Below, piece after piece: positions 1-11,602 of a stretch of DNA of 64,000 nt. Position numbers and translations under genes: made by a program. The notes under the pieces were generated by a model. That model searched no databases. It was not told where the DNA came from and was given only the letters and a program-made list of their open reading frames with translations. The DNA comes from Solen grandis (Eukaryota; Mollusca; Bivalvia; Adapedonta; Solenidae), in the NCBI GenBank assembly GCA_021229015.1, contig CM037782.1, positions 36,176,038 to 36,240,037 on the forward strand. Reading direction: 5' to 3'. How positions within the stretch are numbered: position 1 is the first letter of the stretch; every line of letters begins with the position of its first letter.

Positions 1-330
1 ACGTGGCCAAATCTGCAAATGTTTTATAATATAATTTCGACAAATAACAAAAAGAAATTACTTAATTTATGTAAATTTTTAAGAGAGGCATTCAAGATAC
101 GTTCAAATACCCTGGAAAATGTTCCTGTTTCTGCATATTTTTTTTATAAATATACAGTTTTCTTTTGTTTATATTTAAATTCTCATTATTTATACCTATA
201 CATATATATTTGTGTTACTTTGTAAATCTGTTTAAAAGTCTTTGTCGCCATATTTGTATGTCTGTAAATGGCCAAAGGCATTTATCATATGCTGATTGGC
301 CAATCAAATATGAATGAATGAATCATTAAT
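1..330 (+). mobile_element. 3' end of a non-LTR retrotransposon (NLR-0), cut by window edge
   Basis: The reading frame at 19-225 contains KLLNLCKFLREAFKIR, which matches the C-terminal end of NLR-2 on the other strand (KTAKFLNEALKIRK, near 5520-5570). The stop is followed by a short 3' UTR (a TTTGTCGCCATAT stretch, then TGTAAATGGCCAAAGGCATT). That UTR resembles the reverse complement of 5336-5410, the NLR-2 3' UTR. It ends in an ATGAATGAATGAAT tail at about 309-326, after which a minisatellite begins. So this is the 3' terminus of the same LINE family as NLR-2, in the opposite orientation. The 5' part lies outside the window. The family assignment is by comparison within the window. Confidence 0.75.
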
Positions 331-339
331 AAACTAACA

Positions 340-463
340 AAACACACACATCCTATCATCAACATACTAATAAAACACACACCTCCATTTACATACTAAT
401 AAAACACACACCTCCATTTACAAACTAATAAAACACACACCTCCATTTACATACTAATAGAAC
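340..463. repeat. 29-bp minisatellite, first block
   Basis: About four units of a 29-bp repeat whose core is CATACTAATAAAACACACAC followed by CTCCATTTA or CTCCATCAA. It starts directly after the NLR-0 tail and is interrupted at about 463 by the AACAG-repeat tail of NLR-1. The same repeat continues at 4681-5335 and 6897-7560, so the LINEs sit inside or beside one array. Confidence 0.9.
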
Positions 464-978
464 AGAACAGAACAGAACAAATCTTTAATTTCACCCAGGC
501 ATACAAAATGCAACATGGGGTTATGTACAAAAATATATATAATTATACATATATTGAGAGTTCCGATCAGCATACAATGATTATAACAATGGTGATTTTT
601 TGTTAACAGTCGTGGTGAAAATTTAAGAGGTGGGGGAACACAGATTTAAACAACAAAGACAAATCAGATATTATATATATGCAATGTGAGGATATAGGGA
701 TAGTAAGACGGAGGATAAACAATTACATATACATATAACTGAGAATGTAGAGATAGTAAGAGATACTCAACTAGTATTAGGACGAGGGAGTGATTTTTAT
801 TGTTTTGGTTTTTCTTTTCTCCTCTTTTCTTTTCAGTAATATGAAAGCAAAGAGAAGAAGAAAAATATAGTATTAAAAAGGAATTAAAGAAAAAAAAAAT
901 AAAAAAAATAAAAAAAAAAATTAAAAAAAAATAAAAAAAATAAATAAATAATAATAACAATATTTTCATGATGGTTCA

Positions 979-1269
979 TTAATTAATAGGCGAGGCCGTG
1001 GTAGATAAAGACCTTGTCACAAGACAATGACACAATGGAATGAGCGCACGCTTTTCACAAGATTCCCGCACATCACGCGGGCAGTTTCTCCCACAGCCAC
1101 GTCTATGTAAACAAATCCCAAGTACCCTCCAGCAAGTCTTACCGAAACGAAATGCAATCCGAGCTGGGGGAATGAAAAGAATAGCACAAAGTGAAATATG
1201 GAGGTAAGTACATTTTTTTCTTCTCTCTATCTCTCTCGTTAAATTATTATGTAATATATCAGAAACCAT
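979..1269. other. GC-rich island inside the NLR-1 3' UTR
   Basis: Roughly 230 bp (979-1210) are clearly richer in G+C and CpG than the surroundings and lie between the NLR-1 stop and its tail. Read on the plus strand the island ends in ATATGGAGGTAAGTAC, a good splice-donor consensus directly after an ATG-GAG. The open frame on the minus strand (96 codons) has no recognisable motif, and I do not call it a gene. It may be foreign to the LINE, for example an inserted or captured fragment. Confidence 0.35.
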
Positions 1270-1497
1270 TTATACTTTATGTATTTAGATAGCCTTATCT
1301 AATATACTGTTTATATAATGAAGAAAACATGTTTATAAGTCTATGTGTAGTATGGTATTAATTTACAACTGATTTGACTTGATTATTACATACAGCAATA
1401 CCCACACATAAACACACACAATATATTTATATATATATTTACTAGGAAGTATAAACAAGTAACATATTTTCCAGGAGAGTCTATGAGGTATCGGTAA

Positions 1498-2369
1498 TTA
1501 TTTAAATTTTGACATAATTATACCTGCGAACTTACTAACGGCTTTTAATAATGTAAAGTTTTCGCTAGACAGAAAGTATTTGATGTGTGTATTATTAGAA
1601 ATTGCGTCAAATTTCGACCACAGATAACGGTCACGCTCTGCATTAAAGAAGGGACAATGAAGCAGATAGTGTTCCTCTGTTCCTACTGCTCCAGTTTGAC
1701 ACATAGGACAGGTTCTTTCTTGAAAAGGGATAGTATCATCACGGCCGGTTTCTACTGGAAGTGAATGGTTTGCTGTATGGTATCTAAATATATTGAATAT
1801 TTCTTTCCTAGTTAGATGTTTGAAATATGGTTCTATGTTATGAGTGTGTGTTTCTTTAATATTTAAGTATGTGTTTCCTTTATTTGACAATGATAATTCG
1901 GAATGCCAGTTTTGCTTAAATTGGTCTATTAGCGTACGTTTGACAATCTTATGGACATTTTTAAGATCTATTATGTTTTGGTTTAACCAAATGTCAGGCC
2001 GCCCAATTTTTTGAATTAGAACAAAGGGAATCTCCCCAGTTCGCCATACAGAAAATTTAAAGGAGTAGACTGTTTTGCTCTAGTTATTCGACGCAGGAAA
2101 CGACAGTGTATGTTTTCAAGAATCGAAGTGATTTCATAGCCAAAAACCTCAGAGCCGTATAATAGAATTGGCGCGACTGTATGGTCGAATAGTTTCAGTA
2201 TGAGGTCAGTGGGTAAATCAGCGTTGAATATTCGAGAATAAAGAAGATAAAGGGCTTTGTTTGCCTGCTCTGATACGTGTTTCCTGGCTTTACTGAAAGA
2301 ACCATTACTAGAAAATCTTACACCTAGATAGTGGTATTCGCTTACAATTTCCAATATTACTTGACCCAA
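1498..2369 (-). pseudogene. NLR-1 ORF2: thumb, connection and CCHC knuckle
   Basis: Two frames. 2369-2016 contains the typical LINE thumb text (YHYLGVRFSSNGSF, KLFDHTVAPILLYGSEVFG, FLYGELGRFPLF). 1890-1498 contains RKEIFNIFRYHTANHSLPVE and a C-x2-C-x9-H-x4-C knuckle (CPMCQ...EEHYLLHC), then the C-terminus ending SKFAGIIMSKFK. The YGELGR motif is shared with NLR-2 and NLR-5, so these three LINEs belong to one broader lineage; NLR-3 and NLR-4 do not have it. About 125 bp between the two frames are out of register. Confidence 0.82.
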
Positions 2370-2792
2370 GGTAAAAGAAAAGTTACTGGTTCTTCGTGCT
2401 CCAAATACTACAATTTTTGTTTTATTTGTGTTAATCTTAAGATGCCAATTAAGACAATATTCATGAAAAGAATTTAGACTTTTCTGGAGATCCTCAGGTG
2501 AATTAGCTAAAATAACAGTGTCGTCAGCATAAAGCAGGACTAGAAGTTAAAGCCATGTATTAATAGTTTGGTTGTCTTTGTTCAAGCTCTATACCGACTG
2601 AATTATTTTGTAGTAAAATGTTTTGTACATCATTTAGGTATAGCGAGAAGAGGACTGGGGATAAGTTTTCATATTACTTACAAAGAAATTTGATAACTGT
2701 CCGTTAGATGAAACACAAGATTTAATGTTTTTATACATATTATTTATGCCATTAAAAATTTTACCATTAATATTATAGTTAAGTAGCTTAGA

Positions 2793-3167
2793 TCACAGAC
2801 CTGCACGCCAGACAGTGTCGAATGCTTGGGAAATGTCAATAAATGCACACAATAATTTCTTTTTCTGCTTTTTCATAAGTTCGATAAGAGCGTGTAAAGT
2901 AAATATATGGTCCGAGCAAGAATACGATTGTCTAAAACCTGCTTGATTTTCTTCAAGAATACAATTTTCTTCCAGAAAGACATTTAATCTGTTATTAATA
3001 ACGGATGTGAAAAGTTTACCTAAGCAGCTTAATATTGTAATAGGACGATAATTTCCAGCATCATTACTACATCCCTTATTTTTATAAATGGGAAAAATGA
3101 TCCCTTCTAGCCAGGTCTGTGGAACATATCCCGTGTTTAAGACTGAGTTAAAAAGCGTACAATACAA
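2793..3167 (-). pseudogene. NLR-1 ORF2: reverse transcriptase fingers/palm
   Basis: A 124-codon frame with LINE RT motifs in order: a TWLEGIIFPIYKNKG block, GNYRPITILSCLGKLF, EENQAGFRQSYSCSDHI and, at the end, AFIDISQAFDTVWR, which carries the first catalytic Asp. The frame then breaks. The YADD box follows at 2520-2531 (VLLYADDTVIL) in a separate short open stretch, so the GxPQG-like region (about 2560-2790) is scrambled by frameshifts. Together the pieces show a once-functional RNA-dependent DNA polymerase that is now inactive. Confidence 0.85.
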
Positions 3168-3493
3168 TTTTAAGAACTGATCTTGCGTTGTTTTAATATA
3201 CTCATTTAAAATATCATCAAATGGGCATGACGCTTTTCCATTTTTAAGGTTTTTAATACATTTTGTTATTTCTTCTTCAGTTATTTGAGTATTAAGATGT
3301 GTGTCGTTATGAATATTTATCAGGTTATCAAATCTATCGTCGTCAATGGTATCTGTGTTAATTTTTTCGAAATGTTTGTAAAAATCTTCAATATTTGGTT
3401 GAGTTTTAGAATTGGTGTTTTTTTAATTTTTAATTGCCAATATTTCTTTGGATTTGTATCATTTAGGTTCTTTTTCTTTGGAATTTTTTTTGT

Positions 3494-4390
3494 TTATTTG
3501 TTTGAAGTTAGTGTTGTTTTAGTATTAGGGAATGTTTTATTTGAGGAATCTTTGAAAAGTGTGGAAATTGCATTTGTTACTCTTTCAATTGTGTCTGGCT
3601 TAGGATTATTATTCAGATCTTCGAGTATATCATTTATCATATCAGTGTTTATATTATCAGGGAACATTTGGGCAGATGAGCTTTGCCATTGGGGTTTTCT
3701 AGGCTTAACAGGATCGTTTTTGTTATGAACATTTCCCTCTGAGTTTAAGCATAAGTTAATGGTAAGTATTATGGCACTGTGACCGTCAGAAAAAAGAGAA
3801 TCCATATGGCAAATATCGAATTCAACAATATTATTAAAACAATCAGCTGAGGCTATAGCATAGTCTATGACAGACCTGTCGCGAAAAGTAAAGTTTCCTA
3901 TATTATTACATATTCTACCATTTAAAATAAAGGGATTATTATTTCTACATATTTCAATAAGTCTGAGGCCGTTAGTATTTGTTTTTTTGTCAAGGGATTT
4001 TCTTTCTAAATTAACGGATAACTGTTCGAGTATAATATGTTTATCAAGCTGGGGCGTTAAATTGTTATCAAACTCTGTGTATTTGTAAATTGTAGGATCA
4101 GACGGCAAATAATCACGGATGTTACCTGTTCGTCCGTATGAGTCACCCAATAAAAAGACATATTGGAAGCGAGAGCAGATCTGCGAAATATCTTCCTCAA
4201 ATTCATTTAAAAGGTCTTCTTTCAAGAAACGAGAGTTTTCAGGTGGTATGTATATGGAACCAATTACAGTGGGGTCAGCATTTTTGTCTAATTGTAACTT
4301 TATCCAAAGGACATATTCAGAAGTACTGTCAATTACCTCAACGTAAGGATCTAAATTGTTTCTTACATATTTACCGATACCTCCAGACAT
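3494..4390 (-). pseudogene. NLR-1 ORF2: apurinic-like endonuclease domain
   Basis: An open frame of 298 codons covers most of an exonuclease-endonuclease-phosphatase fold, the nuclease that nicks target DNA for LINE insertion. Visible motifs: IGSIYIPPEN (residues about 43-52), LLGDSYGRTG (about 80-89, where the family normally has GDFNARTG), SVIDYAIA, and SDGHSAII near residue 200 (family SDxH). The Asn of the GDFN motif is Tyr here (codon TAC), which should abolish catalysis in this copy. The first block, with the metal-binding Glu in ETHLDD, lies upstream (4400-4600) in another frame. The C-terminal third (after about residue 215) is the linker to RT. Confidence 0.85.
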
Positions 4391-4639
4391 TCTTTTGAAT
4401 TTCTGTTTACGAACTTTGGAATAAAAATGGTAGCCAGGGATATCAACAATGTCGTGATCATCTAAATGGGTTTCTGAAATACAAAAAGATCAAACTTATG
4501 TATGTAGTTAACAAAGTCAGGGTATTTAATTTTGTTTTTGAGACCACTCACATTTATGGCACAAATATTTAAAAGTTTCTTATTTTGGTTTTTATTTATA
4601 TTTTCAGAGTCAACAGATTCCCCCGATGGACCCTAAGCA

Positions 4640-4690
4640 GACGGATTGGAAGACACGTGTGGAGCCAATAAAATATGAATGAATGAATCA
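4640..4690 (+). repeat. Second copy of the LINE-tail/minisatellite junction
   Basis: GCCAATAAAATATGAATGAA, continuing TGAATCATTAATAAACTAAC, repeats the junction seen at 300-345 with one mismatch in its first 15 bases. The two copies sit on opposite sides of NLR-1. They look like a duplicated boundary between the NLR-0-type tail and the minisatellite. Confidence 0.75.
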
Positions 4691-5335
4691 TTAATAAACT
4701 AACAAAACACACACCTCCATCAACATACTAATAAAACACAAACCTCCATCAACATACTAATAAAACACACACCTCCATCAACATACTAATAAAACACACA
4801 CCTCCATTTACATACTAATAAAACACACACCTCCATTTACATACTAATAAAACACACACCTCCATTTACATACTAATAAAACACACACCTCCATCAACAT
4901 TCCAATAAAACACACACCTCCATTTACATACCAATAAAACACACACCTCCATTTACATACTAATAAAACACACACCTCCATCAACATACTAATAAAACAC
5001 AAACCTCCACCAGCAAACTAATAAAACACACACCTCCATTTACAAACTAATAAAACACACACCTCCATTTATATACTAATAAAACACATACCTCCATTTA
5101 CATACTAATAAAACACACACCTCCATCAACATCCCAATAAAGCACAAAACTTCAGCAACAAACTTATTAAACACACACCTCCATTTATATACTAATAAAA
5201 CACACACCTCCATCAACATACTAATAAAACACACACCTCCATCAACATACTAATAAAACAAAACCTCCACCAGCAAACTAATAAAACACAAACCTCCACC
5301 AACATCCTAATAAAACACAAACCTTCACCAAATTC
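4681..5335. repeat. 29-bp minisatellite, main block
   Basis: About 22 units of a 29-bp repeat (CATACTAATAAAACACACAC + CTCCATCAA or CTCCATTTA). The two variant 3' halves (ATCAAC and ATTTAC) occur in runs, which suggests that blocks of units have been duplicated. It is interrupted at 5336 by the 3' end of NLR-2. Confidence 0.92.
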
Positions 5336-5445
5336 AAAGTTTATTTGTATATCTGCAATACATATTGCCTATGACCATTTACAAATTGTGAATCAAACGG
5401 AATATGGCAAAGACATAATACATATAACATATAATACATATAATT

Positions 5446-6338
5446 TTATCTATATAATAACATATGTTCAAATACAATTTTATGACTAAGCAGCAATAAC
5501 ATTAAGGGTATTTTTCGTATTTTCAGAGCTTCATTAAGAAATTTGGCAGTTTTTATCAAGGAATTTTTATTAAGACTATTCATAAAATAATTTAACTTGT
5601 TAATATTTGGCCAGCTAATATTACCGAAATATTTTTTACGGATATGAGAATATGTTTGACAACACATGAAAAAATGATACTCAGTTTCAACAAGATTACT
5701 AGTACATAATTTACAAATTTTATCTTCTCTGTTTATACCATGGAATCTCCCGACTTCAATTCAAGATAGTGTGAACTAAGTCTAAAACGTGTAAATATTT
5801 TTCTAAGATCAACGCTATTAATTTTATCTAAATACTCTTCAAAGCAGAAGTTAACTTTAAATTTAGAATACGTACAAAGTTTTGGTAAAGTATTAATTGA
5901 TGTGGTCCATTCCTGAATATACTGATCTCTGAGACATGTTTTCATTAAAGGTAAACAATTAAAATTTCTATCAAAGTCAACTCTTACATTGGTATATCCA
6001 AGATGATGAATAATAGAATGTATTCTTTTGGCCAAACATGTGCTATTTATTTTATCACATTGAAATGCATACATTTCGTACATAGGTAAATTAGTATTAC
6101 TCATAATTTTAAACCAAAACTTAAGTGATCGTTCTTTACACAAAAGTGATAACGGATACCTCCCGAGCTCGCCATAAATAGTGGCGTTCGGCGTTTGTTT
6201 CTTAACACCAAGAACATATTTACAAAACCTTAAATGCAATTTATCAACCTCTTTTAAATTTAGACCCCCCCCCCCCCCCCAAACGTCTGCCCCATATAAC
6301 AAAATAGGGACTACCATACTATCAAACAGTTGAAGCAT
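5446..6338 (-). pseudogene. NLR-2 thumb/connection and C-terminus
   Basis: 6338-5733 carries MVVPILLYGADVWG, LRFCKYVLGVKKQTP, IYGELGRYPLSLLCKERSLK, RDQYIQEWTTSINTLPKLCT and FTRFRLSSHYLELKSG. The frame breaks at about 5735 and resumes with ICKLCTSNLVETEYHFFMCC, the CCHC knuckle, then IRKKYFGNISWPNINKLNYF to the stop at 5446. This is the best-preserved C-terminal half of the YGELGR lineage here and I used it as the yardstick for NLR-5. Confidence 0.85.
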
Positions 6339-6394
6339 TGTCTTAACATCGAATTTAATTCTGTCAAATTAAGATAATAAGGTACCGTAAGCTC

Positions 6395-6892
6395 TCAGTG
6401 CTCGAGCGTGTAAACATTAACTGCATCTGTAAAAGTACTGAAATGATTAAATTTTATACCTAAATAAACAAAACTGTCAACGATCTCAACGGACTCACCA
6501 TTAATAAAAAATTGTACATTTCTGTTACTTTTTTTCTTTTCAAAAACACAGACTTTCGTTTTAGTTACATTAATTTTTAAGCCCCATTTGACAGAGAAAT
6601 GATATATGCTATCTATTTGGGACTGCAAACTGACAGGATCTGTAGTAAATAAAACAATATCGTCCGCAAATAGAATAAGATATTTGGACAATAACTCAAG
6701 ATCTTTGTCTGTAAATGAATTAAAATCAAGATTTTCAACAATATCATTCACGAAAAATAGAAATAAAATGGGTGATAACGGCTCACCTTGTTTCAAGCCA
6801 ATTGTGACATCAAAGAATTCAGATATATTATTATAAGACAATTTAACACATAACTGGACACTTTTATATATGTTTTTAATCATACTGACCAT
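6395..6892 (-). pseudogene. NLR-2 reverse transcriptase palm
   Basis: A 165-codon frame with LINE RT motifs: IGLKQGEPLSPILFLFFVND (a normal GxxQG box), then LILFADDIVLF with the FADD catalytic pair at 6659-6670, and VKWGLKINVTKTKVCVFEKK, VDSFVYLGIKFNH toward the thumb. The fingers and the first catalytic Asp are missing because the element is 5'-truncated at about 6895. The catalytic box is intact, but the copy cannot be functional. Confidence 0.88.
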
Positions 6893-6896
6893 TTTA

Positions 6897-7560
6897 CCAT
6901 CAACGTACTAACAACAAACTAATAAAACACACACCAAACAAAACAAACACCTTCATCATAATATTAGCAAAACACACACTGCCACGAAAATACTAACAAA
7001 ACACACAACATATTTAACATACTCGTACACATCCATCAACATACCTATTAAACAGCAACGCCTCCATCAACATACTAACAAAACACACCCCATCAACATA
7101 CTAACAAACACACCTTTATCAATATCCTAACAAAACATTCACCTATATGAACATATTATCAAAACACATACTTTCATCAACATAAACCCCTAAAAAACCC
7201 ACACCTCCATCAACATACTTATAAAATATACACCGCCAAACCATATACTAATAAAATACACACCTTCATCAACATACTAACAAACACACATCGCCACCAA
7301 CATTCTAATAAAACACACACCTCCTTCAACATACTAAAAACACACTCCTCCATCAACATACTAAGAAAACACACACCGCCATCAACATACTAATAAAAAA
7401 CAAACCTTCACCAAGATCCTAATAAAATACACACCTCCATCAACATACTAAGAAAACACACACCGCCATCAACAAACTAATAAAAAACAAACCTTCACCA
7501 AGATCCTAATAAATTACACACCGCCATCAACATACTTATAAAAACAACCTTCATTAAACA
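6897..7560. repeat. 29-bp minisatellite, degenerate block
   Basis: The same family as 4681-5335 but much more diverged, with length variants and mixed words (CTTCATCAACATA, CGCCATCAACATA, AAACCTTCACCAAGATCCTA). A higher-order step is visible: AAACCTTCACCAAGATCCTA occurs near 7412 and again near 7490. The block ends near 7560. Confidence 0.85.
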
Positions 7561-10500
7561 AATAAAACATTGACAATATAAGCAATGTTGTGTGGTTTTT
7601 TTTTTTTTGGTTTTTTTATTATTTCAATCATGCAGCTCGTTCTTCGTTTCTTCATTAGGGGTTTTAATCTCGTTGCCATGATATGCACCATCTCAGCTTT
7701 AGGTCTATTTACGACATAATAATTTGTCGCAATGAAGTATTAATTTTCATGAGTTTTCTTTTTTTGATTATATCCTGGTGTTGTTTGCGAGTAAATCCTA
7801 AGCGATACAGCAGACAGAAAAAAATTCGACTCATCTACTATTTTGTTGACAGGAACAATTTACTCTGGCCAGTCAAAATTTCATTGGTCTCTGGATACAT
7901 TTCTGTAATGCTCCAACCAGTTTGGTCATCAAGTGGGTGTCTCCTTCGTTGAACATTTCGGCGATAGCCACAATGTATACTTAACAAATTTTAAAATGAG
8001 GTCTATTATTACATTATTCAATGTGTCCCCTGTCAGCATCCGTTCTTACAAATGTTAAAAATGGATGGCTGGGCCAGTAAAATGCTCGGTGTAATATGTC
8101 CCACTTGCGACTAATTGTCAATTTAATAATCCATAGTAACTGTAATACAATGTAATTGTCTACTGGATTGAAGCTAAGATAATCATTTTGAATTCCACAG
8201 AATCTGTAGAACATGGTTGAGTTAGAACATGTTCCTATTTCGAGATTAAGAGTATGTTCGAATCGAGATTACCCTATAGTTTGGACACGTGTTGTAACAT
8301 CTATTAAAAATAAAGAAAATATAGCTACAAATATCGTTAATAATCAATTTCAGCTGAAGTGTATTGTTCTCCTATACACTTGCAATCATCAAACGTACAC
8401 GCCGACCCACCGCTTGTGTTGTTCAGTTATTAATTGCAACTCATCATCAGCTAAGTCACTGCAAATATGTAAAATGTATGACTTAAGAATGTATACAATT
8501 CACCTCCTATTTTACAATGTGATCTAGGCAGAAAGCTCGTTAGCGTATATAGTTTAAAATAATATTACTTTAATTATTAAAACTGTCGCTCTTCAATCAT
8601 TTTAGTGTTATCTATTTCATCAACGCCAAATAGTTTTATAATGGACATTAATCAAGTGAAACTTTCAGTACCAATGAGCTAGCAAAACTTTAATAAAGCA
8701 GTTCTCAGACTGGTGTTGTAATATCATTATTCAATGAATCGATACTTTTGTCTAGGAAAAGATAAGAAATACATTTAAAATTTTCAATTTGTTTTTTCCC
8801 ATGGTGCCATCTGCTGCGATTTGCCGTGAATATCAACGAAGCCATTTCAGGATTTCAGGCAGATAATCTATTTGAATTATATTACTTTCTTTAAAAGTAA
8901 TGACTTCGAACTGTTTTTGAAATAATCTTATTTCTGCTACGATAGTTGTGCCAAAAACGTAGGTTCTTATTTCAGGAATGACACAAATAAATGTTGTCTT
9001 AGGTTGATAATTTTACCAGTCACCGATTAGTTTGATTATTTCCTCGGTCACAGAGAAGGATACGTTTCAAAACCAGATACCGGTTAGTTCAGATTCTGAT
9101 GAATATAATCCATGCATACTGTTTTACAGACAAATTATACACTTGTCAAAGTGATAACAATTAAAGCGAATAAGAGAATATTGTAAGAATGAGATATTTA
9201 ATTGCATTTCACTCACCGGAACAATTTCACCATCATATGTCGATTACAGTGAGAATAAAAGCGATAGTTATTACGTTCTGTGCATGTATAAGTTAATATT
9301 TTATAACAGATTTTTTAAACGTGCTAGTATACAATTCTAATTCCTCCTCCGTCATCAGATCGGGTGGCCTCTTATGCTGTGAGGTTGTGATGACGTCAGT
9401 TACTGCTTTAGTGACGGTAACAAATCTGATCACCGTTGATTTTCAGAAGTTTGATTTATTCTCTGCACTCATTTTGAATTCGCGATCTTCATATTTACCT
9501 TGTGTTAATTGTCTACAATATCGTCAAAGCGACAGCGAACTTCATAACAAAAGCACACCTTGAGAATACACGAGGGACCAACCTCATATGGTTCACCAAA
9601 ATGTACTCTGGTTTAAAAGATACATGTATGTGGATTTCCGATGATATATATAAGGGTTAAACATAAATCAGTGATCCATATGTGGATATTCGCTCCATAA
9701 CCACCATCAAAGTACACTTTATGGAGAATCAAAGTAGACTGAATCAAATGAAAAGACATGAATGGGTAATTATCGAGGATATATAGAAGGGTCGAACAAC
9801 TCCTTTATTATGTTTTTAAAATAGCGGTGCGCTTTTTATGGAAAGCACATGGCTGATGTAAGTGAACAGGTTTATGACTATCAGATTTAAAGACGTATTT
9901 GGAAAATTATGGGGATTATCATATCCCCGCTTCACATAGTGAAATGATGGCATTAAAGAATCACGCTCGTCACGTCACATTCATGAAATTTGGTACCTGT
10001 TGTTGATAATGCCTTCAAACTTAAAATGTTGATTTATCATGATAATACCAATCATCACACAAGGCAGATGACTCTGTAACTGTTATAACTTTTTTTTCCT
10101 GTGTCAAAGCGATATGCCTGATAAACATCACATTCAATAATATTTCTAGTTGTGTCTGCATATTCGATGGAGTAAGTATATTCGTTTTCACTGACAGAAA
10201 AAAATCGATATATATATTATGAAGTGTTGTCACAGAATGTCAAATATCACAGACAGTTCCCAGAGAAAAGTAGAACAAAATGATATTTTAAAATATATTT
10301 CATGGTGAATATGGGACACATATGCCAATCAAGCCATTTAGCTCATGAAGTGTGTGTGTGGGGGGTGGGGGGGGGACTGACAGGGATATGTTGGCCAACT
10401 TTGAAAATAACCTTATTATGCCAATTCTAAAATTATGAAATTCACTGTACGTGCGAGTGGAGGTGTGGGTCGTACATTTTTTAGGATTTTCTCATGGGGG

Positions 10501-11300
10501 AGGGGGCTCATTTCAACCCCGTCTCTTGATCCACGCATGTGACATTTTGTATGTCATTTTACACCGGAACTATTTTTTCTCAACTCTCTTTAGACGTAAT
10601 GTACACACTAACGTGAATGCCTATGCCTAGATAAGCACTTGGGGTCAATGTCTCTAAAAACGTACGAACAAATTTGATCTAGGTCGTAAAAATATTTACT
10701 CATAAAGGGTCTATCAATGTCTTATTTGCATAAGAAGCTTAAAGACTTCGATCCATTTTCATTGTATTATATCAACTAAAAACATTGTGAGAAAAAAAAA
10801 AACACAAGAAAATATTATATCTGTTTGCTTTACAAACCCCTGATACCTATAACTCTTAACTACGTACTCACAATTTGACCTTATTCTAAGGAATGTCTTT
10901 TCTTTTTTTTTCTTTTCTTCGGGCGGAGATTATTGATATTAAACAATGCGTGAACGTCAGTGATCAAGGATCCGCTTCCTGATCGCAGACTATTTACGAT
11001 TACTTGCCAACTATCAATTAACGAGATATAACAATAAAACACCATAGTTTACCTGAAACGGGGATAGGGAAATTGCTCTTGGAATGAAGCCGCCAGAGCA
11101 GCTGTCAAGTTAACTATTTTCAGGTTACAATTACTGTCAAGATATCCTGCCTCATTTCAATATATTTTTCTTCTTAAATGTTCCTTTTATTTGAAGGCGT
11201 CGCACCATATAAGGTTATTACCCTATAATTTTGCATCGCCTTGGGTCAAACAGTAATGCATTGTTTTATCATTTAACGAACTTAATAAATCTACATTTTA
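7560..11300. other. Unique AT-rich DNA, no gene seen
   Basis: Short open frames only (longest 104 codons at 8213-8527), without recognisable motifs, paired splice sites or repeats. A poly-T tract at 7591-7618, a G-run (10364-10375) and scattered homopolymers are the only low-complexity features. Confidence 0.6.
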
Positions 11301-11317
11301 ATGATCAATTAGCTCTG

Positions 11318-11440
11318 TGGAAACGCATTTTGGGGTCCGATGCACTGAGGGGCCTGACTGCGTTAAACTGACCGCAATTCGGGATTAGCTCTGAAAATGG
11401 ACCCCAAAGTGCGTTGATATGTCACATACTAACGCACTTT
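11318..11440. repeat. Short inverted repeat (foldback, possible MITE remnant)
   Basis: AACGCATTTTGGGGTC near 11323 and GACCCCAAAGTGCGTT near 11400 are inverted complements with one mismatch, separated by about 60 bp. A third copy of the core, AACGCACTTTAAGG, lies at about 11431. I saw no clear target duplication. Confidence 0.5.
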
Positions 11441-11602
11441 AAGGTTCGAGCTCGATTGATAAATGATCTAACGTTATAAACATTTTCATCATTACCGTTA
11501 TCCCCACTTCTCATCAGCATCATAGTTATAATCATGTTTGTCATGGTCAACGTCTTTTATCAGTATTAGCAATGTGTATTCCAGTTGTGGCACATTTTTA
11601 TC

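Larger units (their letters stand above)
464..4660 (-). mobile_element. APE-type LINE, near full-length ORF2, decayed (NLR-1)
   Basis: Read on the minus strand it has, in order: an endonuclease N-terminus (AINVSGLKNK near 4560; ETHLDDHD near 4460), the endonuclease body (4390-3494), RT fingers and palm (3167-2793), the YADD catalytic box (2520-2531), the thumb and connection (2369-2016), a CCHC knuckle (1890-1498), a roughly 1-kb 3' UTR, and a short AACAG-type tail at 464-484. No ORF1 is visible; the 5' end falls at about 4630-4660. A one-base loss in a T run near 4490 puts the first endonuclease block out of frame with the rest, and several more frameshifts separate the RT blocks. The 3' UTR holds a GC-rich island (979-1210) and an A-rich tract (885-960). 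The clade is unassigned. Confidence 0.88.
5336..6895 (-). mobile_element. 5'-truncated LINE inserted in the minisatellite (NLR-2)
   Basis: Minus-strand copy starting inside the RT palm and running to a short 3' UTR at 5336-5445 that resembles the NLR-0 3' UTR. Minisatellite units flank it on both sides (5335 and 6897), so insertion into the array is clear. Coding blocks: RT (6892-6395), thumb and connection (6338-5733), CCHC knuckle (about 5735-5650, C-x2-C-x9-H-x4-C, in a shifted frame) and the C-terminus (5667-5446). At 6265-6280 there is a C16 run in the thumb region; it reads as a poly-Gly insert in an otherwise normal GADVW...LNLKEVDKLH context, so it is probably a slippage expansion. 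Confidence 0.88.

Noticed and set aside
664..969. 101-codon minus-strand frame, hydrophobic
   Set aside because: Produced by an A-rich/T-rich low-complexity tract (885-960); Phe/Ile runs only.
3285..3728. 147-codon plus-strand frame, membrane-like
   Set aside because: Antisense shadow of the NLR-1 endonuclease-RT linker; T-rich antisense of Lys/Asn codons gives Phe/Leu runs.
340..5335. CRISPR-like array because of evenly spaced repeats
   Set aside because: The units are contiguous 29-bp minisatellite repeats without unique spacers, in a eukaryotic transposon context.
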